DNA of 64,000 bases from Paracoccaceae bacterium (GCA_020622085.1 JAHRYM010000002.1:83181-147180), one strand, 5' to 3'. Shown: positions 26,401 to 35,069, counted from the first letter of the stretch. The notes: generated by a model from the sequence alone, not told the origin. Made by a program: numbers and translations.

Positions 26401-26422
26401 TTTCGGGCGTATCGGCGCACAT
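23405..26422 (-). CDS. ileS: Isoleucyl-tRNA synthetase
   Basis: A 1005-residue class I synthetase with HIGH-type motif (ANGHLHIGHAL), KMSKS loop (KGMKMSKSLGN), the editing-domain block WTTTPWTIPQNR and a C-terminal zinc finger (CQRCWK and CARC). Start is ATG 26422, preceded by AAGGA; the longer frame lacks homology. Two stretches of the editing domain (about 25340-25500 and 25600-25740) are visibly lower in GC than the rest of the gene, and the second encodes a Gln/Ser/Ala-rich loop of about 35 residues before the conserved WTTTPWT, which suggests recombination or insertion. Confidence 0.96.
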   Translation of the reverse strand: MCADTPETNAPDYRSTVFLPETGFPMRAGLPQREPDWLARWERIGIYDRLREKQGAGGAKRTPFVLHDGPPYANGHLHIGHALNKVLKDMVVRSQQMMGRDARYVPGWDCHGLPIEWKIEEQYRAKGLNKDDVDVVAFRQECRKFAEGWIDIQREEFKRLGVTGNWADPYLTMAYHAEAVIAEEFMKFLTNGALYQGSKPVMWSPVEKTALAEAEVEYHDHTSHQVWVRFRVEAQGSTKQPTGINIGVSAQDGASQAAKAVKIEPMAPADLVRMSIVIWTTTPWTIPQNRAVAFNPEIAYGLYEVGTPGEHSTAVAGEKIILADKLAEGVMTAARIEGFRRLRDVAAAELLSLSLAHPFRGLDGANGEWDYDVPLLPGDHVTDDAGTGFVHTAPSHGDDDYQLGLKFGLPMTYNVEPDGSYRADLPLFGGQAIIQPDGKEGPANVSVIKQLAYAGALFAKGKMKHSYPHSWRSKAPLIYRNTPQWFAAIDAELTDGMNDYGRTIRQRALTSISDLVTFTPVSGRNRLHSMMEARPDWVLSRQRAWGVPLTCFVRKGAKPTDPDFLLRDPQVNARIVAAFEADGADVWYVQGFKEKMLSGIVDPQDYEQVFDVLDVWFDSGSTHAFVLRDRADGAADGLADLYLEGTDQHRGWFHSSMLQACGTKGRAPYRGVLTHGFTLDEKGMKMSKSLGNTVAPQEVIGEYGADILRLWVAQADYTVDLRIGKEILKGTADSYRRLRNTMRFLLGSLDGFTEAERVAPEAMPELERFVLHRLAELDQIVRKGYEAYDFQGVFQTLFTFCTVDLSAFYFDIRKDSLYCDAPDALRRRAVRTVLDILFHRLTTWLAPILVFTMEEAWLCRFPGEDSSVHLEDIPETPANWLDEALALKWDAVRRTRRVVTAALEVQRTAKVIGASLEAAPVVHVEDAGVLALLKSVDFADICITSDLSLTGDPEPSEAFRLPDVPGVGVVFEQAEGEKCQRCWKILRDVGTHSHPGTCARCDAVL

Positions 26423-26668
26423 TGCGGATGGTCCTTCGGAAATGACTTGCGACAAGCGGTGCGCTGACGCAGGCACCTTTATCCCGGCGCCTGAACCTTC
26501 AGGACACCGGGCCGCTAATTCGCAACGTGATCGCGGACATGCGGTTCATGGTCCCGCCTTATAGGAAAGGGGCCGCACGGGGTAAAGTGGCCAGTGACGG
26601 GCAATGGCGTAGCCCCCGAGGCACCGTGCTTCCTTCGCAGGCGCGACGACGTCATGGTGATGGAGGGA

Positions 26669-26743
26669 TGGTGGGTGATGAGGGATTTGAACCCCCGACA
26701 TCTTCGATGTGAACGAAGCGCTCTACCACTGAGCTAATCACCC
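26669..26743 (-). tRNA. tRNA-Val (anticodon CAC)
   Basis: On the minus strand a full cloverleaf folds: acceptor GGGTGAT/ATCACCC, D-arm AGCTCAGTGGTAGAGC, anticodon stem CTTCG/CGAAG with loop TTCACAT giving anticodon CAC, and T-loop TTCAAAT. CCA is encoded at 26671-26669. It decodes GUG, a frequent codon in this GC-rich genome. Confidence 0.95.
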
Positions 26744-26762
26744 GGTGGCGGGGTTCCTAGCG

Positions 26763-27215
26763 TCATTCGTCGGTCTCTGCAAGGCCTTCGTCGTGCTTTC
26801 CGGCGTGACCGCGCCGCAGCTTCAGGGTCAGGGTATCCGAGCGGATGGTTTCCTTGTGGCGGATGACCCGGGCCTTGCCGAAGGGCGGCAGCGCAAGCGG
26901 GCGGTCGGCGTCAAGCGCCTGACCCAAAGCGACAAGGACAGCATCGACAACCGCCCTGACATCGCGCCGCGGGGCTCCGGTCCTGATCGCCACCTGATCG
27001 ACCAGTTCCTTCAGACGCAAGGTGGCAGGTTCGACTTGCGGGGACGGAAGCGATGCATCGGCCAGGACTTCCGATGGTAGGGACGACGGCGCGTCGTCAG
27101 GCGTGTTGCGGCCGGGTTCCGCTGCGCTGGCGGGCGCCGGCGGCCTTGACCTGCTTCCGCTTGCCCCGGCACCTGTCCCGGTCCGGGTCCGTTCCCCCTT
27201 CGCCGTCTCGCCCAT
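26763..27215 (-). CDS. HU/IHF-like DNA-binding protein with long N-terminal tail
   Basis: A 150-residue protein. The first ~60 residues are a low-complexity Gly/Pro/Ala/Ser-rich tail without predicted fold; residues ~64-137 match the bacterial histone-like fold (LRLKELVDQVAIRTGAPRRD, then LPPFGKARVIRH where the DNA-binding arm begins). The extended arm is short compared with HU. It lies between lon and tRNA-Val, transcribed with lon but separated from it by a terminator. A role in nucleoid structure is likely but untested. Confidence 0.75.
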   Translation of the reverse strand: MGETAKGERTRTGTGAGASGSRSRPPAPASAAEPGRNTPDDAPSSLPSEVLADASLPSPQVEPATLRLKELVDQVAIRTGAPRRDVRAVVDAVLVALGQALDADRPLALPPFGKARVIRHKETIRSDTLTLKLRRGHAGKHDEGLAETDE

Positions 27216-27281
27216 CTCGCACCTCCGCTGCTTCTGGCGTCAGTCTTGCCCGGGTGGCGCCGCCAGACAAGCGGCCTGACG

Positions 27282-27305
27282 AAAACGCGGCCCGAAGGCC
27301 GCGTT
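27282..27305 (-). terminator. Rho-independent terminator of lon
   Basis: On the minus strand AACGCGGCC and GGCCGCGTT form a 9-bp stem with a TTCG-type loop, followed by TTCGTC. It is 22 bases after the lon stop codon. Confidence 0.85.
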
Positions 27306-27327
27306 GATCATGTCTTGCAGACCAGGG

Positions 27328-29733
27328 TCAGTGGGCAACGGCCCCCTGGTCGGAGGGGCGGTCGATGGCCTTGGCGGCCGCAGCTTCCTCGGCCTCGGCG
27401 TTCCATTCGACCGCTTCTGGCTGCCGGACCAGTGCCAGCTTCAAGACCTCGCGGACGTGGCTGACCGGAATGATCTTCAGGCCTTCCTTCACATTGGCCG
27501 GAATCTCCGCCAGATCCTTCTCGTTTTCTTCCGGGATCAGCACCGTCTTGATCCCGCCCCGAAGCGCCGCCATCAGCTTTTCCTTCAAACCGCCAATAGC
27601 CAGCGCATTGCCGCGCAGGGTGACTTCGCCCGTCATGGCGATGTCCTTGCGGACCGGGATGCCGGTCAGGACCGAGACGATCGACGTCACCATTGCCAGA
27701 CCGGCCGAAGGGCCGTCCTTCGGGGTGGCGCCTTCGGGGACGTGAACGTGGATGTCGATCTTTTCGAATACCGGGGGCTTCACGCCAAGGTCGGGACTGA
27801 CCGAGCGGACATAGCTGGCCGCCGCCTCGATCGATTCCTTCATCACGTCGCCCAGTTTCCCGGTCGTCTTCATCCGGCCCTTGCCCGGCAGCTTCAGCGC
27901 CTCGATCTGCAGCAGATCGCCGCCGACCGATGTCCAGGCCAGACCCGTGACCACGCCGACCTGATCTTCCTTCTCGGCCAGACCGTAGCGGTAGCGGCGC
28001 ACGCCCAGGTATTCCTCGACCTTGGCTTCATCGACGTTCACCACCTGGGACTTGCCCTTCAGGATGTCCGTCACGGCCTTGCGCGCCAGTTTGGCGATTT
28101 CACGCTCCAGCGACCGCACGCCCGCTTCGCGGGTGTAGTAGCGGATCACGTCGTTAAGCGCGCCGTCCGAAACCGAGAATTCGCCCTTCTTCAGGCCGTT
28201 CGCCTTGATCTGCTTGGGCAGCAGGTGCTGGCGCGCGATCTCGCGCTTTTCGTCCTCGGTGTAGCCGGCCAGAGTAATGATCTCCATCCGGTCGAGAAGC
28301 GGCCCCGGCATGTTGTAGCTGTTGGCGGTGGTCAGGAACATCACGTTCGACAGGTCGTATTCCACTTCCAGGTAGTGGTCGACGAAGGTCGCGTTCTGTT
28401 CCGGGTCCAGCACCTCAAGCATCGCGCTTGCCGGATCGCCACGGAAATCCTGGCCCATCTTGTCGATTTCATCGAGCAGGATCAGCGGGTTGGTGGTTTT
28501 CGCCTTCTTCAGCGCCTGGATGATCTTGCCGGGCATGGAGCCGATATAGGTCCGCCGGTGGCCGCGGATTTCGGATTCGTCGCGCACGCCGCCCAAGCTG
28601 ATGCGGATGAATTCGCGGCCCGTCGCCCTTGCGACCGACTTGCCCAGCGAGGTCTTGCCGACACCCGGAGGCCCGACGAGACAGAGGATCGGGCCTTTCA
28701 GCTTGTCGGACCGGGCCTGCACGGCCAGGTATTCGACGATCCGCTCCTTGACCTTTTCAAGCCCGAAGTGATCGGCATCCAGCACCTTCTGCGCAGCATA
28801 CAGGTCTTTCTTGACGCGGGATTTCACGCCCCACGGCAGGCTCAGCAGCCAGTCGAGATAGTTGCGGACCACCGTCGCCTCGGCCGACATCGGCGACATG
28901 GACTTGAGCTTCTTCAGCTCCCCTTCCGCCTTGTCGCGCGCTTCTTTCGAGAACTTGGTGTTCTTGATCTTCTCGGCCAGGTCGTTGAGTTCGTTCTGGC
29001 CTTCCTCGCCGTCGCCCAGCTCCTTCTGAATGGCCTTCATCTGCTCGTTCAGATAGTATTCGCGCTGGGTCCGCTCCATCTGCGTCTTGACGCGAGACTT
29101 GATCTTCTTCTCGACCTGCAGAACCGACATTTCGCCCTGCATCAGGCCATAGACCTTTTCAAGCCGTTCGCCCACGTCGAGCGTTTCCAGAAGATCCTGC
29201 TTCTGGCCGACCTCGATCCCCAGATGGCCCGAGACAAGGTCCGCCAGCCGCGCGGGCTCGCGGGCCTCGGAGACGGCTTGCAGAGCTTCTTCGGGGACGT
29301 TCTTCTTGATCTTGGCGTATTTCTCGAATTCCTCGCCGACCGCGCGCAGCATCGCCTCGACCACGGCTTCGTCGCCGGGCATCTCGGTCAGGTATTCGGC
29401 CTTGGCCTCGAAGAACTGGTCATTCTCGATGAATTCGACGATCCGCACCCTTGCCTTGCCTTCGACCAGCACCTTCACGGTGCCGTCGGGCAGTTTCAGC
29501 AGTTGCAGGACATTGGCCAGCACGCCGGCCTTGTAGATGCCATCGGTGCCGGGGTCATCGACCGTCGGATCGATCTGAGAGGACAGCAGGATCTGCTTGT
29601 CCTCCTGCATCACCTCTTCCAGCGCCCGCACCGATTTTTCCCGGCCGACGAACAGCGGAACGATCATGTGCGGAAAAACCACGATATCACGCAGAGGCAG
29701 CACCGGGTAGCTGGGGGCAAGCAAGTCTTTCAT
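27328..29733 (-). CDS. lon: Endopeptidase La (ATP-dependent protease Lon)
   Basis: An 801-residue cytoplasmic AAA+ protease. Domains in order: N-terminal substrate-binding LON domain ([20 protein letters not shown]), a long coiled coil (residues ~190-280), the AAA+ module with Walker [11 protein letters not shown] and Walker [11 protein letters not shown], and the protease domain with catalytic Ser in PKDGPSAG and Lys in [13 protein letters not shown] 29733 has AAAGGAAAG upstream. The acidic/alanine-rich C-terminal tail is usual for alphaproteobacterial Lon. Confidence 0.97.
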   Translation of the reverse strand: MKDLLAPSYPVLPLRDIVVFPHMIVPLFVGREKSVRALEEVMQEDKQILLSSQIDPTVDDPGTDGIYKAGVLANVLQLLKLPDGTVKVLVEGKARVRIVEFIENDQFFEAKAEYLTEMPGDEAVVEAMLRAVGEEFEKYAKIKKNVPEEALQAVSEAREPARLADLVSGHLGIEVGQKQDLLETLDVGERLEKVYGLMQGEMSVLQVEKKIKSRVKTQMERTQREYYLNEQMKAIQKELGDGEEGQNELNDLAEKIKNTKFSKEARDKAEGELKKLKSMSPMSAEATVVRNYLDWLLSLPWGVKSRVKKDLYAAQKVLDADHFGLEKVKERIVEYLAVQARSDKLKGPILCLVGPPGVGKTSLGKSVARATGREFIRISLGGVRDESEIRGHRRTYIGSMPGKIIQALKKAKTTNPLILLDEIDKMGQDFRGDPASAMLEVLDPEQNATFVDHYLEVEYDLSNVMFLTTANSYNMPGPLLDRMEIITLAGYTEDEKREIARQHLLPKQIKANGLKKGEFSVSDGALNDVIRYYTREAGVRSLEREIAKLARKAVTDILKGKSQVVNVDEAKVEEYLGVRRYRYGLAEKEDQVGVVTGLAWTSVGGDLLQIEALKLPGKGRMKTTGKLGDVMKESIEAAASYVRSVSPDLGVKPPVFEKIDIHVHVPEGATPKDGPSAGLAMVTSIVSVLTGIPVRKDIAMTGEVTLRGNALAIGGLKEKLMAALRGGIKTVLIPEENEKDLAEIPANVKEGLKIIPVSHVREVLKLALVRQPEAVEWNAEAEEAAAAKAIDRPSDQGAVAH

Positions 29734-29889
29734 GTGCTTTCCTTTCCTTGGGCAGAAGGTCACGGCCCCGTTCATCCGGCAACCCACGGACCTTCCCCGC
29801 ATCGGGCGTCAATCTAAGCAGCCTTGATGCGGTCTTCAACCGCGCGTTCGAGAGAGGGTTGCGAAAGTATCAACGCAGCGGGCAGGAGT

Positions 29890-30537
29890 TCAGATCAGAC
29901 GCTGCCGCAGGGCAATCGACACGGCCTGACTGCCGTTCTTGGCGCCAAGCTTCGCACGAACGTTGCGCAGCCTTTGCTTGACGGCGCCTTCGGATACACC
30001 AAGACGCGATGCGATCTCCTTGGTGAGGAACCCGTCGCGCACCAGCGACAGAGCCTCGAGTTCCGCAGAGGTGACATTGGGCGATTGCGCCCGCGCGTCA
30101 TGCAGCCCGCGGACGATGCGCGCCAGCGCCGCAAGCTCGTCATCGGTGAATTCGCGGTCCGCGCGCACGAAGGTTCCAAAACTGCGAAAACAGTCGGGAC
30201 TGTCGTCGGCACAGGAAATCGCGGCACCGTAACCCAGACCGAAGCGGCGCGCGGCCTCAAGCACGCCCTTCGGATCGGGAAGCGTGATCTCGCTCCAGCG
30301 GATGGCGCCGGTATTGCCGTAAACCCACCGGATCACCGGATCATGCACCATCAGCCCATGCTGGGTGTAGTGATCGACCCAAGGTTCGGGCAGGGCATTC
30401 TGTTCCGACAGCGGAAAGGCAAAGCCGATGCGCAACGCGATGTAATGCCCCAGGGGGGCAAACTCGCCAAGCGTGACTTCGCCTTTCGCACGTCCGGTCA
30501 AATGTGGTCCTTCACCCTGCAAGCCCGCATCTCGCAA
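29890..30537 (-). CDS. LuxR-family regulator with autoinducer-binding domain
   Basis: A 215-residue protein: an N-terminal autoinducer-binding domain (about residues 25-145; WVDHYTQHGLMVHDPVIRW and the later AIRWSEI keep the conserved aromatic and Asp positions) and a C-terminal GerE helix-turn-helix (LSLVRDGFLTKEIASRLGVSEGAVKQRLRNV). No luxI synthase is nearby, so it is a solo. It is divergent from a shorter paralogue that has only the sensor domain. Confidence 0.88.
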   Translation of the reverse strand: MRDAGLQGEGPHLTGRAKGEVTLGEFAPLGHYIALRIGFAFPLSEQNALPEPWVDHYTQHGLMVHDPVIRWVYGNTGAIRWSEITLPDPKGVLEAARRFGLGYGAAISCADDSPDCFRSFGTFVRADREFTDDELAALARIVRGLHDARAQSPNVTSAELEALSLVRDGFLTKEIASRLGVSEGAVKQRLRNVRAKLGAKNGSQAVSIALRQRLI

Positions 30538-30550
30538 ACGGAATTTGCAA

Positions 30551-30571
30551 AACGCGCAGTTTCTGTGCGTT
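30551..30571. promoter_or_regulatory. 21-bp inverted repeat between the LuxR pair (lux-box-like operator candidate)
   Basis: AACGCGCAG-TTT-CTGTGCGTT at 30551-30571 pairs 8 of 9 positions across a 3-base centre. It lies 13 bases upstream of the LuxR start and 74 bases upstream of the truncated paralogue. The size and dyad resemble LuxR binding sites, though the sequence is not the classical lux box. Confidence 0.5.
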
Positions 30572-30645
30572 GACGATATGGCACGGAATGGCGCACAACG
30601 AAAGCCATCACTTGCAGATCGTCATGGTGACGCGGCTGACCTGAT

Positions 30646-31131
30646 ATGGATGTGACCTACCTTGTCGAAGACAGGCTCAGGGGCCTGCGCCGCATCAGCC
30701 CGGCGGGATTTGCCATTGCGCTCCACGCGGAGTTTGCGGCCCCGCGATATCTTTTCCAGGCCTATGACAAGGATTGGATGGACCGCTACTCGCGCGAAGG
30801 CATGATTCTGCGCGACCCGACGGTGCCCTGGGCCTTTGCCCATGACGGCACGATCCGGTGGGAAGACCTCATGCCTCTGGATACGGGCGGCGTCCTTGCG
30901 GCGGCCGCCATTCAGGGTCTGCGCCATGGCGTGACGGTCGGGGTGATTTCGGGCCGGGAACACAGCCTGGCCAGCTTTTGCCGGGCGGACCGCAGGTTCA
31001 CGGATGCGGAATGCGATGAGGCCCATGCGCAGGTCGCCGCCCTGCATGATCTGACGCGCACGGCAATCATCGACACGCCGCACCTGCATGCAACATTGCG
31101 CCGGTTGTCGATCCACCTGACCCGCGGCTAA
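30646..31131 (+). CDS. LuxR-type autoinducer-binding domain protein lacking the DNA-binding domain
   Basis: A 161-residue protein aligned to the sensor half of the divergent LuxR protein: [21 protein letters not shown] matches WVDHYTQHGLMVHDPVIRWVY, and GTIRWEDL matches GAIRWSEI. The frame stops right after the sensor domain ([11 protein letters not shown]), with no GerE helix-turn-helix. It is not an assembly-edge artefact, since the next gene overlaps its end by 4 bases. It may act by heterodimerising with the full-length regulator or titrating a ligand. It could also be a relic of gene duplication. Confidence 0.78.
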   Translation: MDVTYLVEDRLRGLRRISPAGFAIALHAEFAAPRYLFQAYDKDWMDRYSREGMILRDPTVPWAFAHDGTIRWEDLMPLDTGGVLAAAAIQGLRHGVTVGVISGREHSLASFCRADRRFTDAECDEAHAQVAALHDLTRTAIIDTPHLHATLRRLSIHLTRG

Positions 31132-32258
31132 AGCGCCGCGATGTCGCCTTCGGCCCGCTGCGCATGGAAATCGGCGACGAAACCGGCCAGCCGCCCCTCG
31201 GTGATCGCGCCGCGCAGGCCGCCCATCAGTTCCTGGAAGTAATGCAGGTTGTGCCAGGTCAGCAGCATCGACGAGATGATCTCCTGCGCCTTGAAGACAT
31301 GGTGCAGGTAGGCGCGGGAATAGTTGCGACAGGCCGGGCAGGTGCAGTCTTCGTCCAGCGGGCGCGGGTCGTCCATGTGGCGCGCGTTCTTGATGTTGAC
31401 CTGTCCGCGCCTTGTCCAGGCCTGTCCGGTGCGGCCCGAACGCGAGGGCAGCACGCAATCCATCATGTCGACCCCGCGTTCCACCGCGCCGACGATGTCA
31501 TCGGGCTTGCCCACGCCCATCAGGTAGCGGGGCCGATCCTCGGGCAGGAAGCCCGGGGCATAGTCCAGCACCGAAAACATCGCCTCCTGTCCCTCGCCCA
31601 CCGCCAACCCGCCGATGGCGTAGCCGTCAAAGCCGATGGCCTTCAGGGCGCTGGCCGATTCCTCGCGCAAGTCACGCGTGACGCCGCCCTGCATGATGCC
31701 GAAAAGCGCATGGCCCGGCCGGTCGCCGAAAGCGTCGCGCGACCTTTGCGCCCAGCGCATCGACAGGCGCATGGATTTCGCCACCGCCTCGTCGGTTGCG
31801 GGCAGTGCGGGACATTCGTCGAAGCACATCACGATGTCGCTGCCCAGAAGCCGCTGGATTTCCATGCTGCGTTCCGGGCTCAGGTGGTGGCGCGAGCCGT
31901 CGACGTGGCTGCGAAAGGTCACGCCTTCCTCGGTCAGATTGCGCAGGTCGGCAAGGCTCATCACCTGGAAGCCGCCGCTGTCGGTCAGGATCGGGCGGTC
32001 CCAGTGCATGAAGCGGTGAAGGCCCCCCAGCCGCGCGATGCGTTCCGCCGTGGGGCGCAGCATCAGGTGATAGGTGTTGCCCAGCACGATGTCGGCCCCG
32101 GTCGCGCGCACGCTTTCGGGCAGCATCGCCTTGACGGTCCCTGCGGTGCCCACCGGCATGAAGGCGGGGGTGCGGATTTCGCCGCGCGGGGTCTGGATGA
32201 CGCCGCTGCGCGCCTTGCCGTCGGTCGCGGCGATCTGGAAGGTGAATTTCTGGCTCAT
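31128..32258 (-). CDS. tgt: tRNA-guanine transglycosylase
   Basis: A 376-residue queuine tRNA-ribosyltransferase exchanging guanine 34 for preQ1. Catalytic motifs [10 protein letters not shown] and [15 protein letters not shown], the second aspartate region [12 protein letters not shown], and the zinc site CTCPAC with the later HHVFKAQE are all present. Length is normal. It ends 4 bases inside the convergent sensor-domain gene. Confidence 0.96.
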   Translation of the reverse strand: MSQKFTFQIAATDGKARSGVIQTPRGEIRTPAFMPVGTAGTVKAMLPESVRATGADIVLGNTYHLMLRPTAERIARLGGLHRFMHWDRPILTDSGGFQVMSLADLRNLTEEGVTFRSHVDGSRHHLSPERSMEIQRLLGSDIVMCFDECPALPATDEAVAKSMRLSMRWAQRSRDAFGDRPGHALFGIMQGGVTRDLREESASALKAIGFDGYAIGGLAVGEGQEAMFSVLDYAPGFLPEDRPRYLMGVGKPDDIVGAVERGVDMMDCVLPSRSGRTGQAWTRRGQVNIKNARHMDDPRPLDEDCTCPACRNYSRAYLHHVFKAQEIISSMLLTWHNLHYFQELMGGLRGAITEGRLAGFVADFHAQRAEGDIAAL

Positions 32259-32380
32259 CGCGCGTCCCTGCGGGGGGGGGTCCGGCCCGCCTTATAAGGT
32301 GCGCGCGGCCCAAGGGAAACCCGCCCCTTCCCAATCATCCGCCCCCTGCCTAATCTTGCGCGCAAAACAGGGGGCGGGGC

Positions 32381-33253
32381 ATGCAGACCATGATCGGCGT
32401 CATCGGCGGCTCGGGCGTCTATGACATTTCGGGGCTCGAGGGCGCCGAATGGGTGGCGGTCGACACCCCCTGGGGCACGCCCTCCGACCGGATCCTCACC
32501 GGCAGCCTGCTGGGCACGCCCATGGCCTTCCTGCCCCGGCACGGGCGCGGGCATGTCCATTCCCCGACGACCGTCCCCTACCGCGCCAATATCGACGCGC
32601 TGAAGCGGCTTGGCGTCACCGACGTGATTTCGGTCTCGGCCTGCGGATCGCTGCGCGAAGACCTTGCGCCGGGCGATTTCGTGCTGGTCGACCAGTTCAT
32701 CGACCGCACCCACGCGCGCGACACATCCTTCTTCGGCGCGGGCTGCGTGGCGCATGTGTCGCTGGCGCATCCCACCTGCGCGCGGTTGCACGACGCCTGC
32801 GAAACCTCCGCCCGCGCGCTTGGCGTCACCGTTCACCGGGGCGGCACCTATCTGGCGATGGAGGGGCCGCAGTTTTCCACGCTGGCGGAATCGCGGCTTT
32901 ACCGCGATGTCTGGGGCTGCGACGTGATCGGCATGACCAACATGCCCGAGGCAAAGCTCGCCCGCGAGGCCGAGCTTTGCTATGCCCCTGTCGCCATGAT
33001 CACCGATTACGACTGCTGGCACCCGGATCACGACGCGGTGGATGTGGCGGCCGTGATCCGCACGCTGACGGGCAACGCCGCCCATGCCCGCGACCTGATT
33101 TCGCGGCTGCCGGCGCATCTCGCCGGCCCGCGCGCGCCCTGCCCCTGCGGCTGCGACCGCGCGCTTGACCATGCGGTGATGACGGCGCCCGACCGGCGCG
33201 ACCCGGCGCTGGTGGCAAAGCTGGACGCGGTGGCGGGGCGGGTGCTGGGCTAG
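32381..33253 (+). CDS. mtnP: S-methyl-5'-thioadenosine phosphorylase
   Basis: A 290-residue nucleoside phosphorylase-family protein (IGVIGGSGVYDI phosphate-binding start, LPRHGRGH, AMEGPQFSTLAES base-binding block, GMTNMPEAKLAREAELCY). It phosphorolyses methylthioadenosine in methionine salvage. An in-frame ATG at 32390 is an equally good start. It stands alone, convergent with the fragment at 33334-33612. Confidence 0.92.
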   Translation: MQTMIGVIGGSGVYDISGLEGAEWVAVDTPWGTPSDRILTGSLLGTPMAFLPRHGRGHVHSPTTVPYRANIDALKRLGVTDVISVSACGSLREDLAPGDFVLVDQFIDRTHARDTSFFGAGCVAHVSLAHPTCARLHDACETSARALGVTVHRGGTYLAMEGPQFSTLAESRLYRDVWGCDVIGMTNMPEAKLAREAELCYAPVAMITDYDCWHPDHDAVDVAAVIRTLTGNAAHARDLISRLPAHLAGPRAPCPCGCDRALDHAVMTAPDRRDPALVAKLDAVAGRVLG

Positions 33254-33333
33254 CGGGCGGCCTCTGGCGGGAGGATGCCCGCCGGACCGGTCGTTCGCGC
33301 GGAACGCGGGGCGGTAAGCGCGCGCCGTGCCTC

Positions 33334-33612
33334 CTAGAGGTCGAACGCCCCCTGCGCGCCCCTGTCTTCCTCGCGGGCGGCGCGCTTGAATGCGTCGTCG
33401 CGGCGGGCGGGAAGCTGGACGGCGCGTTCGCGCAAACCCATCGCCTGTTCGACGGTGACGATCTGCAATCGCGGGACGGGGGCGAAGTCGGGTTCTTCGT
33501 GCAGGCCCGCCGATGCCGCCTCGGCCACCATCGGCTTTGTCGGTTCGGTCAGGGTCAGGAACACGCCGATCCCGGCCTTTTCGTGCTCATGCGTGCTTGC
33601 GCGAACTAGCAT
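33334..33612 (-). pseudogene. C-terminal remnant of a DNA methyltransferase gene
   Basis: The encoded stretch AGIGVFLTLTEPTKPM, the PRLQIVTVEQ block and the end AREEDRGAQGAFDL look like the last ~85 residues of a bacterial site-specific DNA methyltransferase that carries an Mrr/endonuclease-like C-terminal domain. The first residues (about 1-8) no longer match. The N-terminal end of such a gene, on the same strand, is at 35069-34878, with a restriction-modification pair in between. I therefore call it the 3' remnant of one gene. The family recall is from memory and unaligned. Confidence 0.6.
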
Positions 33613-33649
33613 GGCTATCTATGCTTCTCACCTGACCCGGAGCCACAAG

Positions 33650-34243
33650 ATGTTGAAATCGCGACTGCCACAATTCATTCGGGACCACTACGAATGTTAT
33701 GAGTGGAAACACGCGAGTGCAATATTGACACAGGATTTTCCGTCCGAATGGTCGGACATCCTGGACGTCCTGACTGCATTCCGACTCAAGAAATCATGGA
33801 TCGCGAAAGGCGGCGGGAACAAGTCCGAGCTTTCGGCTTTCATCGACGGATTCCTAACTAAAAGGGGCTGGGTCGAAAAACAGTTTCAGACGGCAATCGA
33901 GGTGGACGGTGCAAGGTTGGACTCGCCGACACACAAGATTGACTGCTTCAAGAATGGCGTTGCGCTTGAAATTGAATGGAACAACAAGGATCCGTTCTAC
34001 GACCGCGACTTGAATAACTTTCGCCTGCTTTTCGACCTGCGTGCCGTCAGCGTCGGCATCTTGATCACTCGCTCGGATGAGCTTCAAGATATCTTTAACG
34101 AACTTGGGCGAGGTTCGTCCTACGGCAATTCGACGACTCATATGTCCAAGTTACTTCCGAGGATCGAAGGTGGCGGCGGGGCCGGGTGCCCGCTTCTGGT
34201 CTTCGGGATCAGGAAGTCGCTTTATTTGGAGGACGTGGAATGA
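33650..34243 (+). CDS. BglII/BstYI-family type II restriction endonuclease
   Basis: A 197-residue endonuclease (210 if the ATG at 33611 is used). The core HKIDCFKNGVALEIEWNNKD holds the Asp and E-x-E acidic residues of the BglII/BstYI active site, followed by PFYDRDLNNFRLLFDL, typical of the family; lengths of BglII and BstYI are about 200-220. Family members cut AGATCT or RGATCY, but this enzyme's site is not predictable with certainty. Its base composition is much lower in GC than flanking DNA, indicating recent transfer. The stop overlaps the methyltransferase start by ATGA. Confidence 0.85.
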   Translation: MLKSRLPQFIRDHYECYEWKHASAILTQDFPSEWSDILDVLTAFRLKKSWIAKGGGNKSELSAFIDGFLTKRGWVEKQFQTAIEVDGARLDSPTHKIDCFKNGVALEIEWNNKDPFYDRDLNNFRLLFDLRAVSVGILITRSDELQDIFNELGRGSSYGNSTTHMSKLLPRIEGGGGAGCPLLVFGIRKSLYLEDVE

Positions 34244-34890
34244 CCAGCGCAGCGGATGACCTTCTTGCGAAGGCAGGGACGACAAGGTTCAAGACCGTTC
34301 TGGCCGATCCGCCGTGGCAGTTCCAGAACCGCACCGGAAAGATGGCGCCGGAACACAAGCGTCTTTCACGCTATCCCACCATGACGTTGCGAGAGATCTG
34401 CGACCTGCCGGTGGAGGCGATCGTTGCAGATACAGCGCACCTTTATCTTTGGGTTCCGAATGCCTTGCTGCCAGAGGGACTGAAAGTGATGGAACATTGG
34501 GGTTTCACCTACAAGAGCAACATCATCTGGTACAAGGTTCGCAAGGACGGCGGGCCTGACCGGCGCGGAGTGGGTTTCTATTTCCGCAATGTAACCGAGA
34601 TTTTGCTTTTCGGCGTTCGCGGCAAGAACGCCCGCACGCTGCAACTGGGGCGCACTCAGGAAAACATCATTTCGACCCAGAAACGCGAACACAGCCGCAA
34701 GCCCGATGAGCAATATCCGTTGATCGAAGGATGCAGCCCTGGCCCGAGACTGGAAATGTTCGCGCGCGGTCCTCGCGTTGGCTGGACGGTCTGGGGCAAT
34801 CAGGCGGACGAATATGTGCCGACCTGGAACACCTATTCGAACCATTCCCAAGCCGAAGTGATTGACCTCAAACGCCGTCAGACCGGCTGA
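34240..34890 (+). CDS. MT-A70 family DNA methyltransferase (cognate of the BglII-like nuclease)
   Basis: A 216-residue S-adenosylmethionine-dependent adenine methyltransferase with the catalytic DPPW motif (LADPPWQFQNR, residues ~22-32) and the MT-A70 blocks LYLWVPNALLPEG, GFTYKSNIIWYK and EMFARGPRVGWTVWGNQ. It starts inside the endonuclease stop (ATGA, GGAGGACGTGGA upstream), so the protective enzyme is translated with the nuclease. Its last bases overlap the opposite-strand methyltransferase remnant. MT-A70 enzymes make N6-methyladenine, whereas known BglII-type systems use N4-cytosine methylation, so this pairing is unusual. Confidence 0.88.
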   Translation: MTSAADDLLAKAGTTRFKTVLADPPWQFQNRTGKMAPEHKRLSRYPTMTLREICDLPVEAIVADTAHLYLWVPNALLPEGLKVMEHWGFTYKSNIIWYKVRKDGGPDRRGVGFYFRNVTEILLFGVRGKNARTLQLGRTQENIISTQKREHSRKPDEQYPLIEGCSPGPRLEMFARGPRVGWTVWGNQADEYVPTWNTYSNHSQAEVIDLKRRQTG

Positions 34891-35069
34891 GACAGATCAA
34901 ACGCCTCGATCTGCGCCGCGCTGCCCGACCCGTCCGGGGCCTTGAACAGCACGTTGTAGCCCGCGTTCGAGTTGAAGGGCGGATCAAGGTAGATCAGGTC
35001 CACGCTTTCATCGCGGATGCTGTCGCGCAGCACGGTAAGGTTGTCGCCGTAGTAAAGATGGTTGCTCAT
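34878..35069 (-). pseudogene. N-terminal remnant of a DNA methyltransferase gene
   Basis: MSNHLYYGDNLTVLRDSI and YLDPPFNSNAGYNVLF are the first ~50 residues of an N4/N6 DNA methyltransferase, including the start of its catalytic DPPF motif. After IEAFD the frame runs into unrelated sequence (LSQPV) and stops at 34878, inside the end of the MT-A70 gene. The C-terminal remnant lies at 33612-33334 on the same strand, so the gene was split and its middle lost when the restriction-modification pair came in. Confidence 0.8.

Noticed and set aside
26527..26712. Open frame of 61 codons ending GDEGFEPPTSSM
   Set aside because: It runs across the antisense of tRNA-Val; this peptide end is a well-known artefact of tRNA complementary strands.
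27304..29817. Plus-strand open frame of 837 codons
   Set aside because: It is the mirror of lon, which has all catalytic motifs on the minus strand.
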